From Actinoplanes aureus (GTDB lineage: Bacteria > Actinomycetota > Actinomycetes > Mycobacteriales > Micromonosporaceae), in the NCBI RefSeq assembly GCF_015704865.1, contig NZ_JADQTO010000016.1:124001-188000 (forward strand): a stretch of 64,000 bases of DNA, written 5' to 3'. A program made the translations under genes and the position numbers. Shown piece by piece: positions 34,402 through 42,012 of the stretch. How positions within the stretch are numbered: position 1 is the stretch's first letter; the number at the start of each line of letters is the position of its first letter. Under the pieces are notes generated by a model. That model saw only the letters and a program-made list of their open reading frames with translations. It made no database searches and was not told the origin of the DNA.

Positions 34402-34745
34402 CCGGCTCCCGCGCCATAGCCGAACACGTCCTCGACCTCCTCGGGCCCTCCTCGGGCGTCGACGTCGCCCCCTTCTTCGGCGGCTGGTCGCTACGGCGCG
34501 ATGGAGAACAGATCGGCATCGTCATGGACACCGCCTATGCCAAGGTCGACCTCGCGCACCGCGACACCTGGCACGCCACCGGCTCGACCCCGTTCCGATA
34601 CACCGCCCGCGGCCGCACGGTCACCGTCGAGGTGTACTGGAGCGTCCCGGCCGGCGCCCTCGACGACCCGGACCTGCTCCGCGACGTACTCCTCGGAACA
34701 GACCGCGACTCCTCAATGCCGCCGGATCGAGCTCTCGGAGCGTGA
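34398..34745 (+). CDS. TfoX N-terminal domain-like protein
   Basis: A 115-residue protein starting at GTG 34398, again overlapping the upstream stop. VDVAPFFGGWSLRRDGEQIGIVMD and FRYTARGRTVTVEVYWSVP match the TfoX_N fold; full TfoX/Sxy proteins regulate competence in gamma-proteobacteria, but stand-alone N-domains are widespread and uncharacterised. Third gene of the DJ-1/TetR operon. Function unknown. Confidence 0.75.
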   Translation: MTGSRAIAEHVLDLLGPSSGVDVAPFFGGWSLRRDGEQIGIVMDTAYAKVDLAHRDTWHATGSTPFRYTARGRTVTVEVYWSVPAGALDDPDLLRDVLLGTDRDSSMPPDRALGA

Positions 34746-35034
34746 GTGGCAACCTGCGGGTGCGGGCCGCGGCAGCCGTCCTCGAGTCCGCCCACGCCGC
34801 CGAGCTCACCTCTGTTTGACCGGTGGACCGACCTGGAACCCGGCTACAGCACCGCGTCGCCCAGGCCCCTGCGGCAGCCTGCACGTCGTGCGGACGACCG
34901 TGGTCAGCAGTGCAGACGACCTCGAAACCTCACAGCCGGGCGTCACGTTCACGCCAGCAGTCTCTCCGAAAGCCCCGGGGCGGCTCTGGTCGGCCCGTGG
35001 CCGCGGGCCGGGATGGCCGGCCCGCGGCGTGCGG
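34746..35034. other. Gene-free region between convergent units
   Basis: 289 bp between the TfoX-like gene (+) and the SANT-like gene (-). I see no coding sequence, RNA gene or strong hairpin here. Confidence 0.4.
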
Positions 35035-35520
35035 TCAGGCGTGGCCGGTGGGGTTGGGGGTGGGCCAGCGACCGGTGGGTGGGAGCTCGCCCAAGTGCTC
35101 CAGGCGGGCTCGGATGGCTCCGGGGGTGCGGCCGAATTCGGTGGCCAGGGCGGTGGGGTTGGTGCCGGCGCGGAAGCGGGTGAGGAGTTGGGCGTCGTCG
35201 TCGGGGGTCCAGCGGGCGCCTCGGTTGGGCGGGCGGTTGCGGCGCTCCGGGGGCGGCGGGACGCGGGCCGTGGGTGGGCGGGTCATCGCGATCAGGCCGG
35301 ACAGGGTGGACGTGAGCACGTCGGTGAGGCTGGGCAGGTCGGCCGGGGCGATGCCGCCGCTTATTTCGCTCACCACGCGGCCGTCGCCGTCGCTGCTCAC
35401 GATGCATAGATCGAGCCGGTGATCGTCGGTGGGGAAGACGGTGACCTGATACTCCGTCTCGCCGAGCAGGAGGCGGCGGTCGAGGGTGATCGGGGCGGTC
35501 TGGAGTGTCGTGTCGTTCAT
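35035..35520 (-). CDS. Protein with C-terminal SANT/Myb-like helix-turn-helix
   Basis: A 161-residue protein starting at ATG 35520. The N-terminal about 85 residues form a beta-rich domain (TEYQVTVFPTDDHRLDLCI) of unknown type. A Pro/Arg linker follows, then ARWTPDDDAQLLTRFRAG and EFGRTPGAIRARLEHLG, a Myb/SANT-like tri-helical DNA-binding motif. No clear ribosome site precedes the ATG; a leaderless start is possible. It lies 38 bp after the DUF402 gene on the same strand. Confidence 0.65.
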   Translation of the reverse strand: MNDTTLQTAPITLDRRLLLGETEYQVTVFPTDDHRLDLCIVSSDGDGRVVSEISGGIAPADLPSLTDVLTSTLSGLIAMTRPPTARVPPPPERRNRPPNRGARWTPDDDAQLLTRFRAGTNPTALATEFGRTPGAIRARLEHLGELPPTGRWPTPNPTGHA

Positions 35521-35558
35521 AGGGTGAACCTAGGGCTACCCTCTGACAGTTTCCCGGG

Positions 35559-36125
35559 TCAGCGGAACCAGCGTCGGCGCCGGGTTGCGGTGAGCCGGGC
35601 CAGCCAGTCGCGGTAGTGGCCGGCGAACGGTTCGAGGTCGCGCGCCAGGGCTTCGTGCAGCTCCGCGGCGGCGCTGGTTGCCCGGGTCACCACGTCGTCG
35701 GGGTAACCGAACCGGTGGCGGTGACTCTCGAACTCGTCCTCGTCGTCGATCACCACCCGGCGGTCGGCGCGGAACCGGATCAGGTCGATGTCCAGGTCGA
35801 TCACGGTGAACCGGCCGGGAGCGGTACGCCGGGCCGGGGTGGCCACGTCGCAATAGACGTCCGTGCGGCTCGGCTCGGCCAGGAACATCGCCATCCACCA
35901 GCCGTCTCGCGGGAGCAGGCGGACCGAGTCCTCGCGGGTCAGCTCGACCCGGCGCCATCCGTAGCTGTAGCGGACGACCGATCCGCGCGGCGTTCCGATC
36001 CAGGTGCCGAACTCGTCGGTGCCCAGCAGCCGGCCGGTGACCCGGCGGTGCGGCCGTCCGTCGTACTTGCGCAACTCGAGCTCGACGGGGTCCACGGCAG
36101 GACAGGTTAGCCGCCGGATCTCCAT
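35559..36125 (-). CDS. DUF402 domain protein
   Basis: A 188-residue protein starting at ATG 36125. The central VYCDVATPARRTAPGRFTVIDLDIDLIRF and VVIDDEDEFESHRHRFGYPDD are the DUF402 core, with Asp/Glu residues that bind metal in relatives acting as nucleoside di/triphosphatases. The longer frame upstream is a high-GC artefact. It is probably cotranscribed with the SANT-like protein. Confidence 0.8.
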   Translation of the reverse strand: MEIRRLTCPAVDPVELELRKYDGRPHRRVTGRLLGTDEFGTWIGTPRGSVVRYSYGWRRVELTREDSVRLLPRDGWWMAMFLAEPSRTDVYCDVATPARRTAPGRFTVIDLDIDLIRFRADRRVVIDDEDEFESHRHRFGYPDDVVTRATSAAAELHEALARDLEPFAGHYRDWLARLTATRRRRWFR

Positions 36126-36183
36126 CGGGGGACTTCGGCCGGGGGCCGCGGTGCCGGCGCCTGGCCCGCTCGTTGACGCCGGG

Positions 36184-36477
36184 GTGAGGGTGGTCATCGA
36201 CGGGCGTTTTGTGCTGGATGAGACGGATCTGCACCGGCGACTGGCGGGGGCCTTCGGATACGGGCCGCGGCATCGGCTGGATCTGACTTCGCTGCGCGAT
36301 CGGCTGGCCGCCGGTGATCCCCGTCCGGTGCAGCTCACCTGCATCAACGGCTCGGTGTTGCGGATGGTGCTGGGCAACGCGCGGTTCGGCGAGTTCGTCG
36401 AGCTGCTGGAGAAGATCGAGGCCCTGGACCAGGGGAAGCACTGGACCGAGCGGTTCGTGCTCCGGATGTTCGAGTAG
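36184..36477 (+). CDS. Barstar-family protein
   Basis: A 97-residue small protein. VVIDGRFVLDETDLHRRL, then LDLTSLRDRLAAGDPRPVQL and LRMVLGNARFGEFVELL follow the barstar fold (ribonuclease inhibitor). The start is GTG 36184 or 36190. No barnase-type RNase gene is adjacent, so it is an orphan: either an immunity protein against rivals or a co-opted regulator. It is divergent from DUF402, 58 bp apart. Confidence 0.75.
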   Translation: MRVVIDGRFVLDETDLHRRLAGAFGYGPRHRLDLTSLRDRLAAGDPRPVQLTCINGSVLRMVLGNARFGEFVELLEKIEALDQGKHWTERFVLRMFE

Positions 36478-36539
36478 ACGGCTACCGGGGTGCAACGAAC
36501 GGCGGCTCAAGTCGGCCGCTCCGCCACCGATCCCTATGG

Positions 36540-36564
36540 CACCTGCGGGGAACGCCCGCAGGTG
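36540..36564 (+). terminator. Hairpin after the barstar gene
   Basis: A perfect 10-bp stem (CACCTGCGGG with CCCGCAGGTG) closes a 5-nt loop, about 60 bp past the barstar stop and before the next ribosome site. Confidence 0.65.
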
Positions 36565-36637
36565 GGCGGGTCCGGGCCGGTGTCCCCTCGGCGGCCGGGG
36601 CCCGCCCGGAGAAACGGGCGATACGACGGAGGCCGGC

Positions 36638-37480
36638 GTGGGCACGGAACTGCACATCGGCTCCGACACCGAGAAGGTCGTCGTTTCCGCGTACCCCCTC
36701 AAAGCGCGCAGCGGACGGCTGCGCCGGACCCGGACCGGAACGCTTGTCGAAGCCGTGCCGCGGCCGCCCTCGGGGCGCCGCCGCGAGGAGCGCGTGACCT
36801 ACGCCGCACGCCTCGCCATCCCTCTGATCTTGCTTTCCGCGCTGCTCAGCGCGTTCGGCGCGAGCTGGTGGCTGGCCGCCGCCGGAAGCGCGACCCTGAT
36901 CACCCTCGTCTGGCGTCGGCAAGCGCGCGCGGCGCAGCGGGCGGCCCTGGCGGTGCCGCGTGACCCGGAGTCCCGGGTGCTCTGGGCGGCGTCCGAGCGG
37001 ACCGCGTTCGAAGGCGCCGTGGCGGCCTCGCACCGGGTCCGCGCGACCTGGCCGGCGCTGGCCGACATGATCGACCCGGTCCTGGCCGACCGGTCCCTGA
37101 CCCGGGCCCTGGACGAGCTCGCCGAGGTGCTGGTCCGGCGGCAGGAGTTGCGCCGGGTGCGTGCCGAGCTGGCGGCGGTCCGGGACGCGGACATCCCGGC
37201 GGACAGCCCGGCCCGATCGGCCGCCGGTTCCCAGGCGGAGCGGGCCGACCAGCTGTGGCGTGAGACGGAGGCGGCCGCGAGCCGCATCCTGCGCAGCATC
37301 GACGTCGCGGCCCGGGCGGGTGAGAGCTTCATCCGCGAGCGCCAGGTGGCGGCCACCGCTCGGTACGCCGAACGCACGCTGGCCCGGGTCACTGGTGCCC
37401 CGGCGGTGGCCGAGAGCGGACCGGACCTGGCCGACCGTACCGAGGCCGTGATCGCCGCCTACCGGGACCTCGCGGCCTAG
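36638..37480 (+). CDS. Membrane protein with cytoplasmic coiled-coil domain, unknown function
   Basis: A 280-residue protein starting at GTG 36638, GGAGG upstream. A short basic N-terminus leads to a hydrophobic hairpin at about residues 60-95 (LAIPLILLSALLSAFGASWWLAAAGSATLITLVW). The remaining 185 residues are Ala/Arg/Glu-rich helices (LTRALDELAEVLVRRQELRRV, FIRERQVAATARYAERTLARV) predicted to form coiled coils. No family recognised. It stands alone between hairpins. Confidence 0.7.
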   Translation: MGTELHIGSDTEKVVVSAYPLKARSGRLRRTRTGTLVEAVPRPPSGRRREERVTYAARLAIPLILLSALLSAFGASWWLAAAGSATLITLVWRRQARAAQRAALAVPRDPESRVLWAASERTAFEGAVAASHRVRATWPALADMIDPVLADRSLTRALDELAEVLVRRQELRRVRAELAAVRDADIPADSPARSAAGSQAERADQLWRETEAAASRILRSIDVAARAGESFIRERQVAATARYAERTLARVTGAPAVAESGPDLADRTEAVIAAYRDLAA

Positions 37481-37601
37481 TTCATTCACGACGGTCACCT
37501 TTTCGGGTGACTCGCCGCAGGTCGCCGATGTGGATACGTTGGCAAGCGACATGTGCGCTCGTGTTCAGATCCGGTCACGGACCGCCCACCCGGTGTGGCG
37601 G

Positions 37602-38246
37602 TCAAGCCGCTCTGCGCGCGGTGGACAGCTGCCGGGGAACGATCGGCCGGCCGGGTTCCCGAACCGGGCCGAGGGCCGCTACGAGCCGTTCCTGCACCAG
37701 CTCGGCGGCCGGCAGCCGCCATTCCACCTGTGCCGGCGAGACGCCCCAGCGCACCGGGCCCTCGACCATCCGGCTGGGCGGTGCCGGGATCCAGGAGCCG
37801 ACGCCGTGGCGGATCACGTCGAGGCGCTGGTCCAGTTCGGGGCGGAGCGGGCAGCCGGGGCGGACCAGGAGCATCCAGCGTCCGGTGGCGGTGACCGCGG
37901 CCGGTCCCAGTCCGGCGGCGCGCCGGGCCAGCGGCCGGGGTACCTCCAGGACGTCGAAGCTCACCCCGGTGGTGAGCAGGACCGAGTGCGGGCGCCGCCG
38001 CCACCAGCCGGTGATCCGGTCCGGGTCGCCGGTGGCCGACTCCGCCCAGGAGTCGAGCGCCGGATGGCAACCGGTGATCGGACACCCCGGACGGCCGCAG
38101 TGGAACCGGTGACCCGTCAGGTAGGAGCCCGGCGTCACCGCCCAGCCGTGCTGGGCGTATCGCAGGGCGGCTCGGCGCAGGCGTACCCGGTCGAGCTGGT
38201 CGAGAAGCGACGGTGGGACGAACGGCTGACTGGTGGTCCACTGCAT
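37602..38246 (-). CDS. Primase-polymerase N-domain protein (Prim-Pol-like)
   Basis: A 214-residue protein starting at ATG 38246. LRRAALRYAQHGWAVTPGSYL, the Cys/His-bearing HCGRPGCPITGCHPALDSWAE, then ITGWWRRRPHSVLLTTGVSFDVLEV match the bifunctional DNA primase/polymerase N-terminal domain. The usual catalytic Asp pair (D-x-D after the GxxFDVLD strand) reads FDVLEV here, so activity is doubtful. It is divergent from the HTH-TPR gene with 223 bp between starts. Confidence 0.75.
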   Translation of the reverse strand: MQWTTSQPFVPPSLLDQLDRVRLRRAALRYAQHGWAVTPGSYLTGHRFHCGRPGCPITGCHPALDSWAESATGDPDRITGWWRRRPHSVLLTTGVSFDVLEVPRPLARRAAGLGPAAVTATGRWMLLVRPGCPLRPELDQRLDVIRHGVGSWIPAPPSRMVEGPVRWGVSPAQVEWRLPAAELVQERLVAALGPVREPGRPIVPRQLSTARRAA

Positions 38247-38469
38247 AGCTCGATACCCCCGGAGGCGGGTGGAAGGCCGTATCCCGGTGCGACGTTCGTC
38301 GTTGGCTCGGTCAGATCCACCCTTTGCAACTTGCAAGAAAAACTACGAGCATCGGTGAGCAGGCGATCACACACGCTGTGCGATCTGCGCGCACGTGAGC
38401 GGTCCACACTGCGAGTGACACCGGATGGCTCACCGGCGGAGGGGCCGCCGGTTGAGTGGGGGAGGCACC

Positions 38470-39696
38470 GTGGACGAGCTGCCGATCGGCCGCCGCGTCG
38501 CCTATTGGCGAGGCCGTCGAAAAATGTCCCAGCAGGTGTTCGCGGACCGGCTGGGCAAATCGAAGAGCTGGGTCGACAAGGTGGAACGGGGAGTCCGCCG
38601 GCTCGACAAGTTCTCAGTCGTGTACGACATCGCGGACGTGCTCCAGGTCGATGTCCAGCTGTTGCTGGGCAAAGAGGTGGAGCGCAAGCCGGAGACGCAG
38701 AACTGCATCGACCAGGTCGAGGTCGAGGAGATTCGGGCGGCTCTGGAGCGTTATGACCAGATGAGCGCGTTCTTCCAAGCGGTGCCACATTCGCCGCCGC
38801 TCACTGAGATGCGCAAAGCGGTCAGTCATGCCTGGCTGACCTATCAGCACGCCAAGTACGGCGTCCTGGCCCGCGCGCTGCCGAAACTGCTGCGCGACGC
38901 CCAGGCCGCGGACAGCGCCCACGCGAACAGCAACGAGGCGCCGCACGCCGCGCACCTGCTCGGGCAGGTCTACCAGATCGCCTCGTCGGCGCTGCGCAAG
39001 GTCGGCGAGCACGAGCTGTCCTGGCTGGCAGCGGACCGATCGATCGCGGTCTCGCAGCGGGCCGGGGACCAGTTGCTGGCCGGTTTGGCCAGCTATCGGG
39101 TGGGCAGCGCGCTGCTCGCCCTGGGACGGGTCCGCCCGTCGCTCGAGGTGAACGTCAACATAGCCAACCGGCTGGCGCCGGGCCCGGAGCGGTCCCGCCC
39201 GGATCAGCTTTCGGTGTACGGGATGCTGCTGCTCAACGGCGCCATGGCGGCCGCGCGGATCGGGGACAGCGCGACCGTACGGGACCTGCTCAGCGGGGCT
39301 CAGCAGGCGTCGCAGGAGCTGGGCGGCGACTTCAACCACTACTGGACCAGTTTCGGGCCGACGAACGTGGAACTGCACCGCTGCGCCACCGCGGTGGAAC
39401 TCGGCGACGGGCGCCTGGCGGTGGAAGCGCACGAGCGCATGAACAAGGACGGCTTCAACGCCATGCTCCCGGAGCGGCGCGCGCACCACTACCTGGACAT
39501 CGCCCGTGGTTACACGCAGATCGGTGACGTGGAGAAGGCCGGGGAGATGCTGCTCGAGGGCGACCGGCTCGCTCCGTCCGAGATCCGCTGCCGGCCGCTC
39601 GCCCACGAAGTCCTTTCCGACGTGCTCCGGCGTACCCGGGGCGCGCCACCGGCTCCGATCGCGGAGCTGGCCGAACAGATGGGAGTCGGCGTATGA
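38470..39696 (+). CDS. XRE-type HTH regulator with TPR domain
   Basis: A 408-residue protein starting at GTG 38470 with GGGGAGG upstream. The N-terminal helix-turn-helix (KMSQQVFADRLGKSKSWVDKVERG) binds DNA. Residues about 150-400 are TPR-like helices (ASSALRKVGEHELSWLAADR, YLDIARGYTQIGDVEKAGEM), probably a ligand- or peptide-sensing scaffold. It may regulate itself and the divergent primase-like gene. The flavoprotein gene follows 49 bp later. Confidence 0.85.
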   Translation: MDELPIGRRVAYWRGRRKMSQQVFADRLGKSKSWVDKVERGVRRLDKFSVVYDIADVLQVDVQLLLGKEVERKPETQNCIDQVEVEEIRAALERYDQMSAFFQAVPHSPPLTEMRKAVSHAWLTYQHAKYGVLARALPKLLRDAQAADSAHANSNEAPHAAHLLGQVYQIASSALRKVGEHELSWLAADRSIAVSQRAGDQLLAGLASYRVGSALLALGRVRPSLEVNVNIANRLAPGPERSRPDQLSVYGMLLLNGAMAAARIGDSATVRDLLSGAQQASQELGGDFNHYWTSFGPTNVELHRCATAVELGDGRLAVEAHERMNKDGFNAMLPERRAHHYLDIARGYTQIGDVEKAGEMLLEGDRLAPSEIRCRPLAHEVLSDVLRRTRGAPPAPIAELAEQMGVGV

Positions 39697-39745
39697 CGGG
39701 GGCCTGTAGTCCGGTCATGGGTGGCGGGTGGGGGGTCCGCGGCTG

Positions 39746-40336
39746 ATGACCGGTAACCCCTCACCCGGTGTGCTGTACGTGCTCGTGTGCGGCTCACCGA
39801 TGGCCCGGGACGTCGGAGTCCTCGTCACCCTCGCCCAGAACGACGGCTGGGACGTGTGCGTGGTGACCACCCCGGACGGCCGCAAGTTCGTGGACGTGGC
39901 GGCCTTGCAGGCACAGACCGGACATCCGGTACGTTCCACTTACAAGAGCCCCGGCGACCCCGACGCGCTGCCGCCGGCCGACGCGATGATCGTCGCCCCG
40001 GCCACCGTCAACACGGTCAACAAGTGGGCCGCCGGGATCACCGACACGCTGGTGCTCGGCCTGCTCGTCGAGGGGTACGGCTACGGCGTGCCGACCGCCG
40101 TGGTCCCGTACACGAACAAGGTGATGGCGCTGCACCCCGCGCTGCACGAGAGTCTCGCCAAGCTGCGGGACTGGGGTGTGCACGTGCTCTACGGCGAGGA
40201 CGTCTGCCGGCTCGGCGGGCCCGGGCAGACCGACCGTTTCCGCGGCCAGTTCCCGTGGCGCCGAGCGCTGCAGGCGGTCAGTCCGACCGCCGCAGCGGCG
40301 GCGGGTAGCCGAGTCGAGCCGGGAGCGATTCCCTAG
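39746..40336 (+). CDS. Flavoprotein-family protein (phosphopantothenoylcysteine decarboxylase-like)
   Basis: A 196-residue Rossmann-like protein. LYVLVCGSPMARDVGVLVTL, then ADAMIVAPATVNTVNKWAAGITDTLVLGL gives the flavin-binding PxxxNT region of the HFCD superfamily (epidermin-type decarboxylases, Dfp). The catalytic His of Dfp is not obvious. Start ATG 39746. It follows the HTH-TPR gene and may be cotranscribed; the substrate is unknown. Confidence 0.78.
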   Translation: MTGNPSPGVLYVLVCGSPMARDVGVLVTLAQNDGWDVCVVTTPDGRKFVDVAALQAQTGHPVRSTYKSPGDPDALPPADAMIVAPATVNTVNKWAAGITDTLVLGLLVEGYGYGVPTAVVPYTNKVMALHPALHESLAKLRDWGVHVLYGEDVCRLGGPGQTDRFRGQFPWRRALQAVSPTAAAAAGSRVEPGAIP

Positions 40337-40339
40337 GCA

Positions 40340-40345
40340 TATAGA
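40340..40345 (+). promoter_or_regulatory. Candidate -10 box of the leader/Nif3 operon
   Basis: TATAGA lies 10 bp upstream of the GTG at 40356. Transcription would start at about 40352, so the leader ORF would be nearly leaderless. Confidence 0.45.
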
Positions 40346-40352
40346 GTTGGCC

Positions 40353-40460
40353 GTCGTGACCGACTGCACCGAGCGGCAACCAGCCGCACCTGACTGCGGC
40401 CTCGCAGGCGAGGGCCAGAAGGGCACGACAAAAGAGGCACAGTCGTGACCGACTGCACCG
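40353..40460 (+). repeat. 19-bp perfect direct repeat spanning two start codons
   Basis: GTCGTGACCGACTGCACCG occurs at 40353-40371 and again at 40442-40460, 89 bp apart. Each copy carries a GTG that opens the frame V-T-D-C-T. The first begins the 30-codon leader ORF, the second the Nif3 gene. Confidence 0.9.
40356..40448 (+). CDS. 30-codon leader ORF upstream of the Nif3 gene
   Basis: GTG 40356 opens a 30-codon ORF beginning with the same five residues as the Nif3 protein (MTDCT) and ending KEAQS. Its TGA overlaps the Nif3 GTG (GTGA), so ribosomes finishing the leader can reinitiate on the main gene. A TATAGA box just upstream would make it almost leaderless. It probably arose by duplication of the gene's start (see repeat). 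Whether the peptide itself does anything is unknown. Confidence 0.5.
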   Translation: MTDCTERQPAAPDCGLAGEGQKGTTKEAQS

Positions 40461-41281
40461 TCCTTGACGTGGTGACCGCCCTGGACGCGCGCTATCCGCG
40501 GAGCTGGGCGGAGTCCTGGGACAAGGTCGGGCTGGTGCTCGGCGAGTTCGACCATCCGGTCGCTCGCGTCCTCTGCGTCGTCGACTGCGTCCCGGAGACC
40601 GTCGACGAGGCCCTGACGCTCGGCGCGGACCTGATCATCGCGCACCACCCGCTGCTGCTGAAGCCGGTGTCGTCGATCGCCCCGGACACCTTCAAGGGCC
40701 GGATCGTGCACCGGCTGATCCGGGCGGGCGTGGCGCTCTACACCGCGCACACCAACGCCGACGTGGCGAATCCCGGCGTCTCCGACGCGCTCGCCGCCCG
40801 GCTGGGCCTGACCGGCCTGCGCCCGCTGGTGCCCGCCGAGGGCGCCGCGGCCGGCGAGGGGCGCGGGCTGGGCCGGATCGGCGAGCTGGCCGAGCCGCTC
40901 ACGCTCGCGACGCTGACGCAACGCTGCGCGGACAGCCTGCCGTGGACGGCCGCCGGGGTACGGGCCGCCGGCGACCCGGAGCGGGAGATCCGTACGGTCG
41001 CCGTCTGTGGTGGCGCGGGCGACTCGTTCCTGGCCGACGCGACGCGGGCCGGTGTCGACGCGTACCTTTGCGCTGATCTTCGGCACCACCCGGTCAGCGA
41101 GCATCTCGCGGGTGGTGGCCCGGCACTCCTCGACGTCGCACACTGGGCGAGCGAGCGTCCCTGGCTGGACGACGTGGCGGCCTGGCTGCGCGCGGAGTTC
41201 CCGCTCGACGTGGTGGTGTCCGACCTGGATACCGATCCCTGGACCGTCCATTCCGCTTTCGTGAAGGAGACCCACCCGTGA
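40445..41281 (+). CDS. Nif3-like dinuclear metal centre protein
   Basis: A 278-residue member of the NIF3/YbgI (DUF34) family, hexameric toroids with a two-metal site. LVLGEFDHPVARVLCVVDC, AHHPLLL, LYTAHTNADVANPG and DLRHHPVSEH give the metal-binding His/Asp/Glu set. The C-terminal DVVVSDLDTDPW closes the fold. Biochemical role is unsettled (GTP cyclohydrolase 1 type 2 in annotation). It overlaps the zinc-ribbon gene by four bases; the start is duplicated upstream. Confidence 0.92.
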   Translation: MTDCTVLDVVTALDARYPRSWAESWDKVGLVLGEFDHPVARVLCVVDCVPETVDEALTLGADLIIAHHPLLLKPVSSIAPDTFKGRIVHRLIRAGVALYTAHTNADVANPGVSDALAARLGLTGLRPLVPAEGAAAGEGRGLGRIGELAEPLTLATLTQRCADSLPWTAAGVRAAGDPEREIRTVAVCGGAGDSFLADATRAGVDAYLCADLRHHPVSEHLAGGGPALLDVAHWASERPWLDDVAAWLRAEFPLDVVVSDLDTDPWTVHSAFVKETHP

Positions 41282-42012
41282 AGGCCGCCCCGGAAGCCCA
41301 GCGCCGCCTGCTCGATCTGCAGGCCATCGACACCGCCCTGGCCCAGCTCACGCACCGGCGAAAGACGCTGCCCGAGCTGGCCGAGATCGACGCCGTGGCG
41401 CGGGAGATCTCCGCGTTGGAGGACGAGCGGGTCCGTGCCCAGGTCGCGGTCGACGACCTGGACCGGGACATCTCCAGGTACGAGAAGGACATCGAGCAGG
41501 TGCGGATCCGCAAGGAGCGGGACCAGCAGCGGCTGAACTCCGGTGGCGCGCTGAAGGAGATCGAGGGGCTCGAGCACGAGCTGGCCACGCTGAACCGGAG
41601 GCAGTCCGAGCTGGAGGACGCTGAGCTCGAGCTGATGGAGCAGCGGGAGACCGCGGCGGCCGCGCTCGCCGACGTGCAGGAGCGGCTGTCGGCGGCGACC
41701 GGGCGGCGTACCGAGGCGGAACGGCGGCGCGACGAGACCCTCGGCGAGCTCACCAAGGAGCAGGAGTTCAAGACCGGCGCCCGGGTGCCGCTCGCCGCGG
41801 ACCTGCCGGCCGATCTGGTCACCCTCTACGAGAAGATCCGCACCGAGACCGGCATGGGCGCGGCGCTGGTGTACGCGGGCCGCTGCGGCGCCTGCCGGAT
41901 CGAGCTCTACGGCGCCGACCTGGCCCGGGTCAAGGCGGCCCCGGCCGATGACGTGGTCCGCTGCGAGGAGTGCCGCCGGATCATGGTCCGTACCTCGGAG
42001 TCCGGCCTGTGA
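41278..42012 (+). CDS. Coiled-coil protein with C4 zinc ribbon (CT398/DUF164-like)
   Basis: A 244-residue protein. Residues 1 to about 165 are a long helical hairpin (LDLQAIDTALAQLTHRRKTL, then many EL/ER heptads), followed by YAGRCGACRIEL and VVRCEECRRIM, which provide the four zinc-ligand Cys residues. Coupled by GTGA overlaps on both sides to Nif3 and the RNase H gene, as in Mycobacterium (Rv2229c). It may bind nucleic acid or act as an adaptor for the RNase H partner (inference). Confidence 0.9.
   Translation: MKAAPEAQRRLLDLQAIDTALAQLTHRRKTLPELAEIDAVAREISALEDERVRAQVAVDDLDRDISRYEKDIEQVRIRKERDQQRLNSGGALKEIEGLEHELATLNRRQSELEDAELELMEQRETAAAALADVQERLSAATGRRTEAERRRDETLGELTKEQEFKTGARVPLAADLPADLVTLYEKIRTETGMGAALVYAGRCGACRIELYGADLARVKAAPADDVVRCEECRRIMVRTSESGL

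Noticed and set aside
34501..35422. Plus-strand frames over 34501-35422
   Set aside because: They overlap the TfoX-like and SANT-like genes in other frames and give Gly/Arg-rich products without motifs or ribosome sites.
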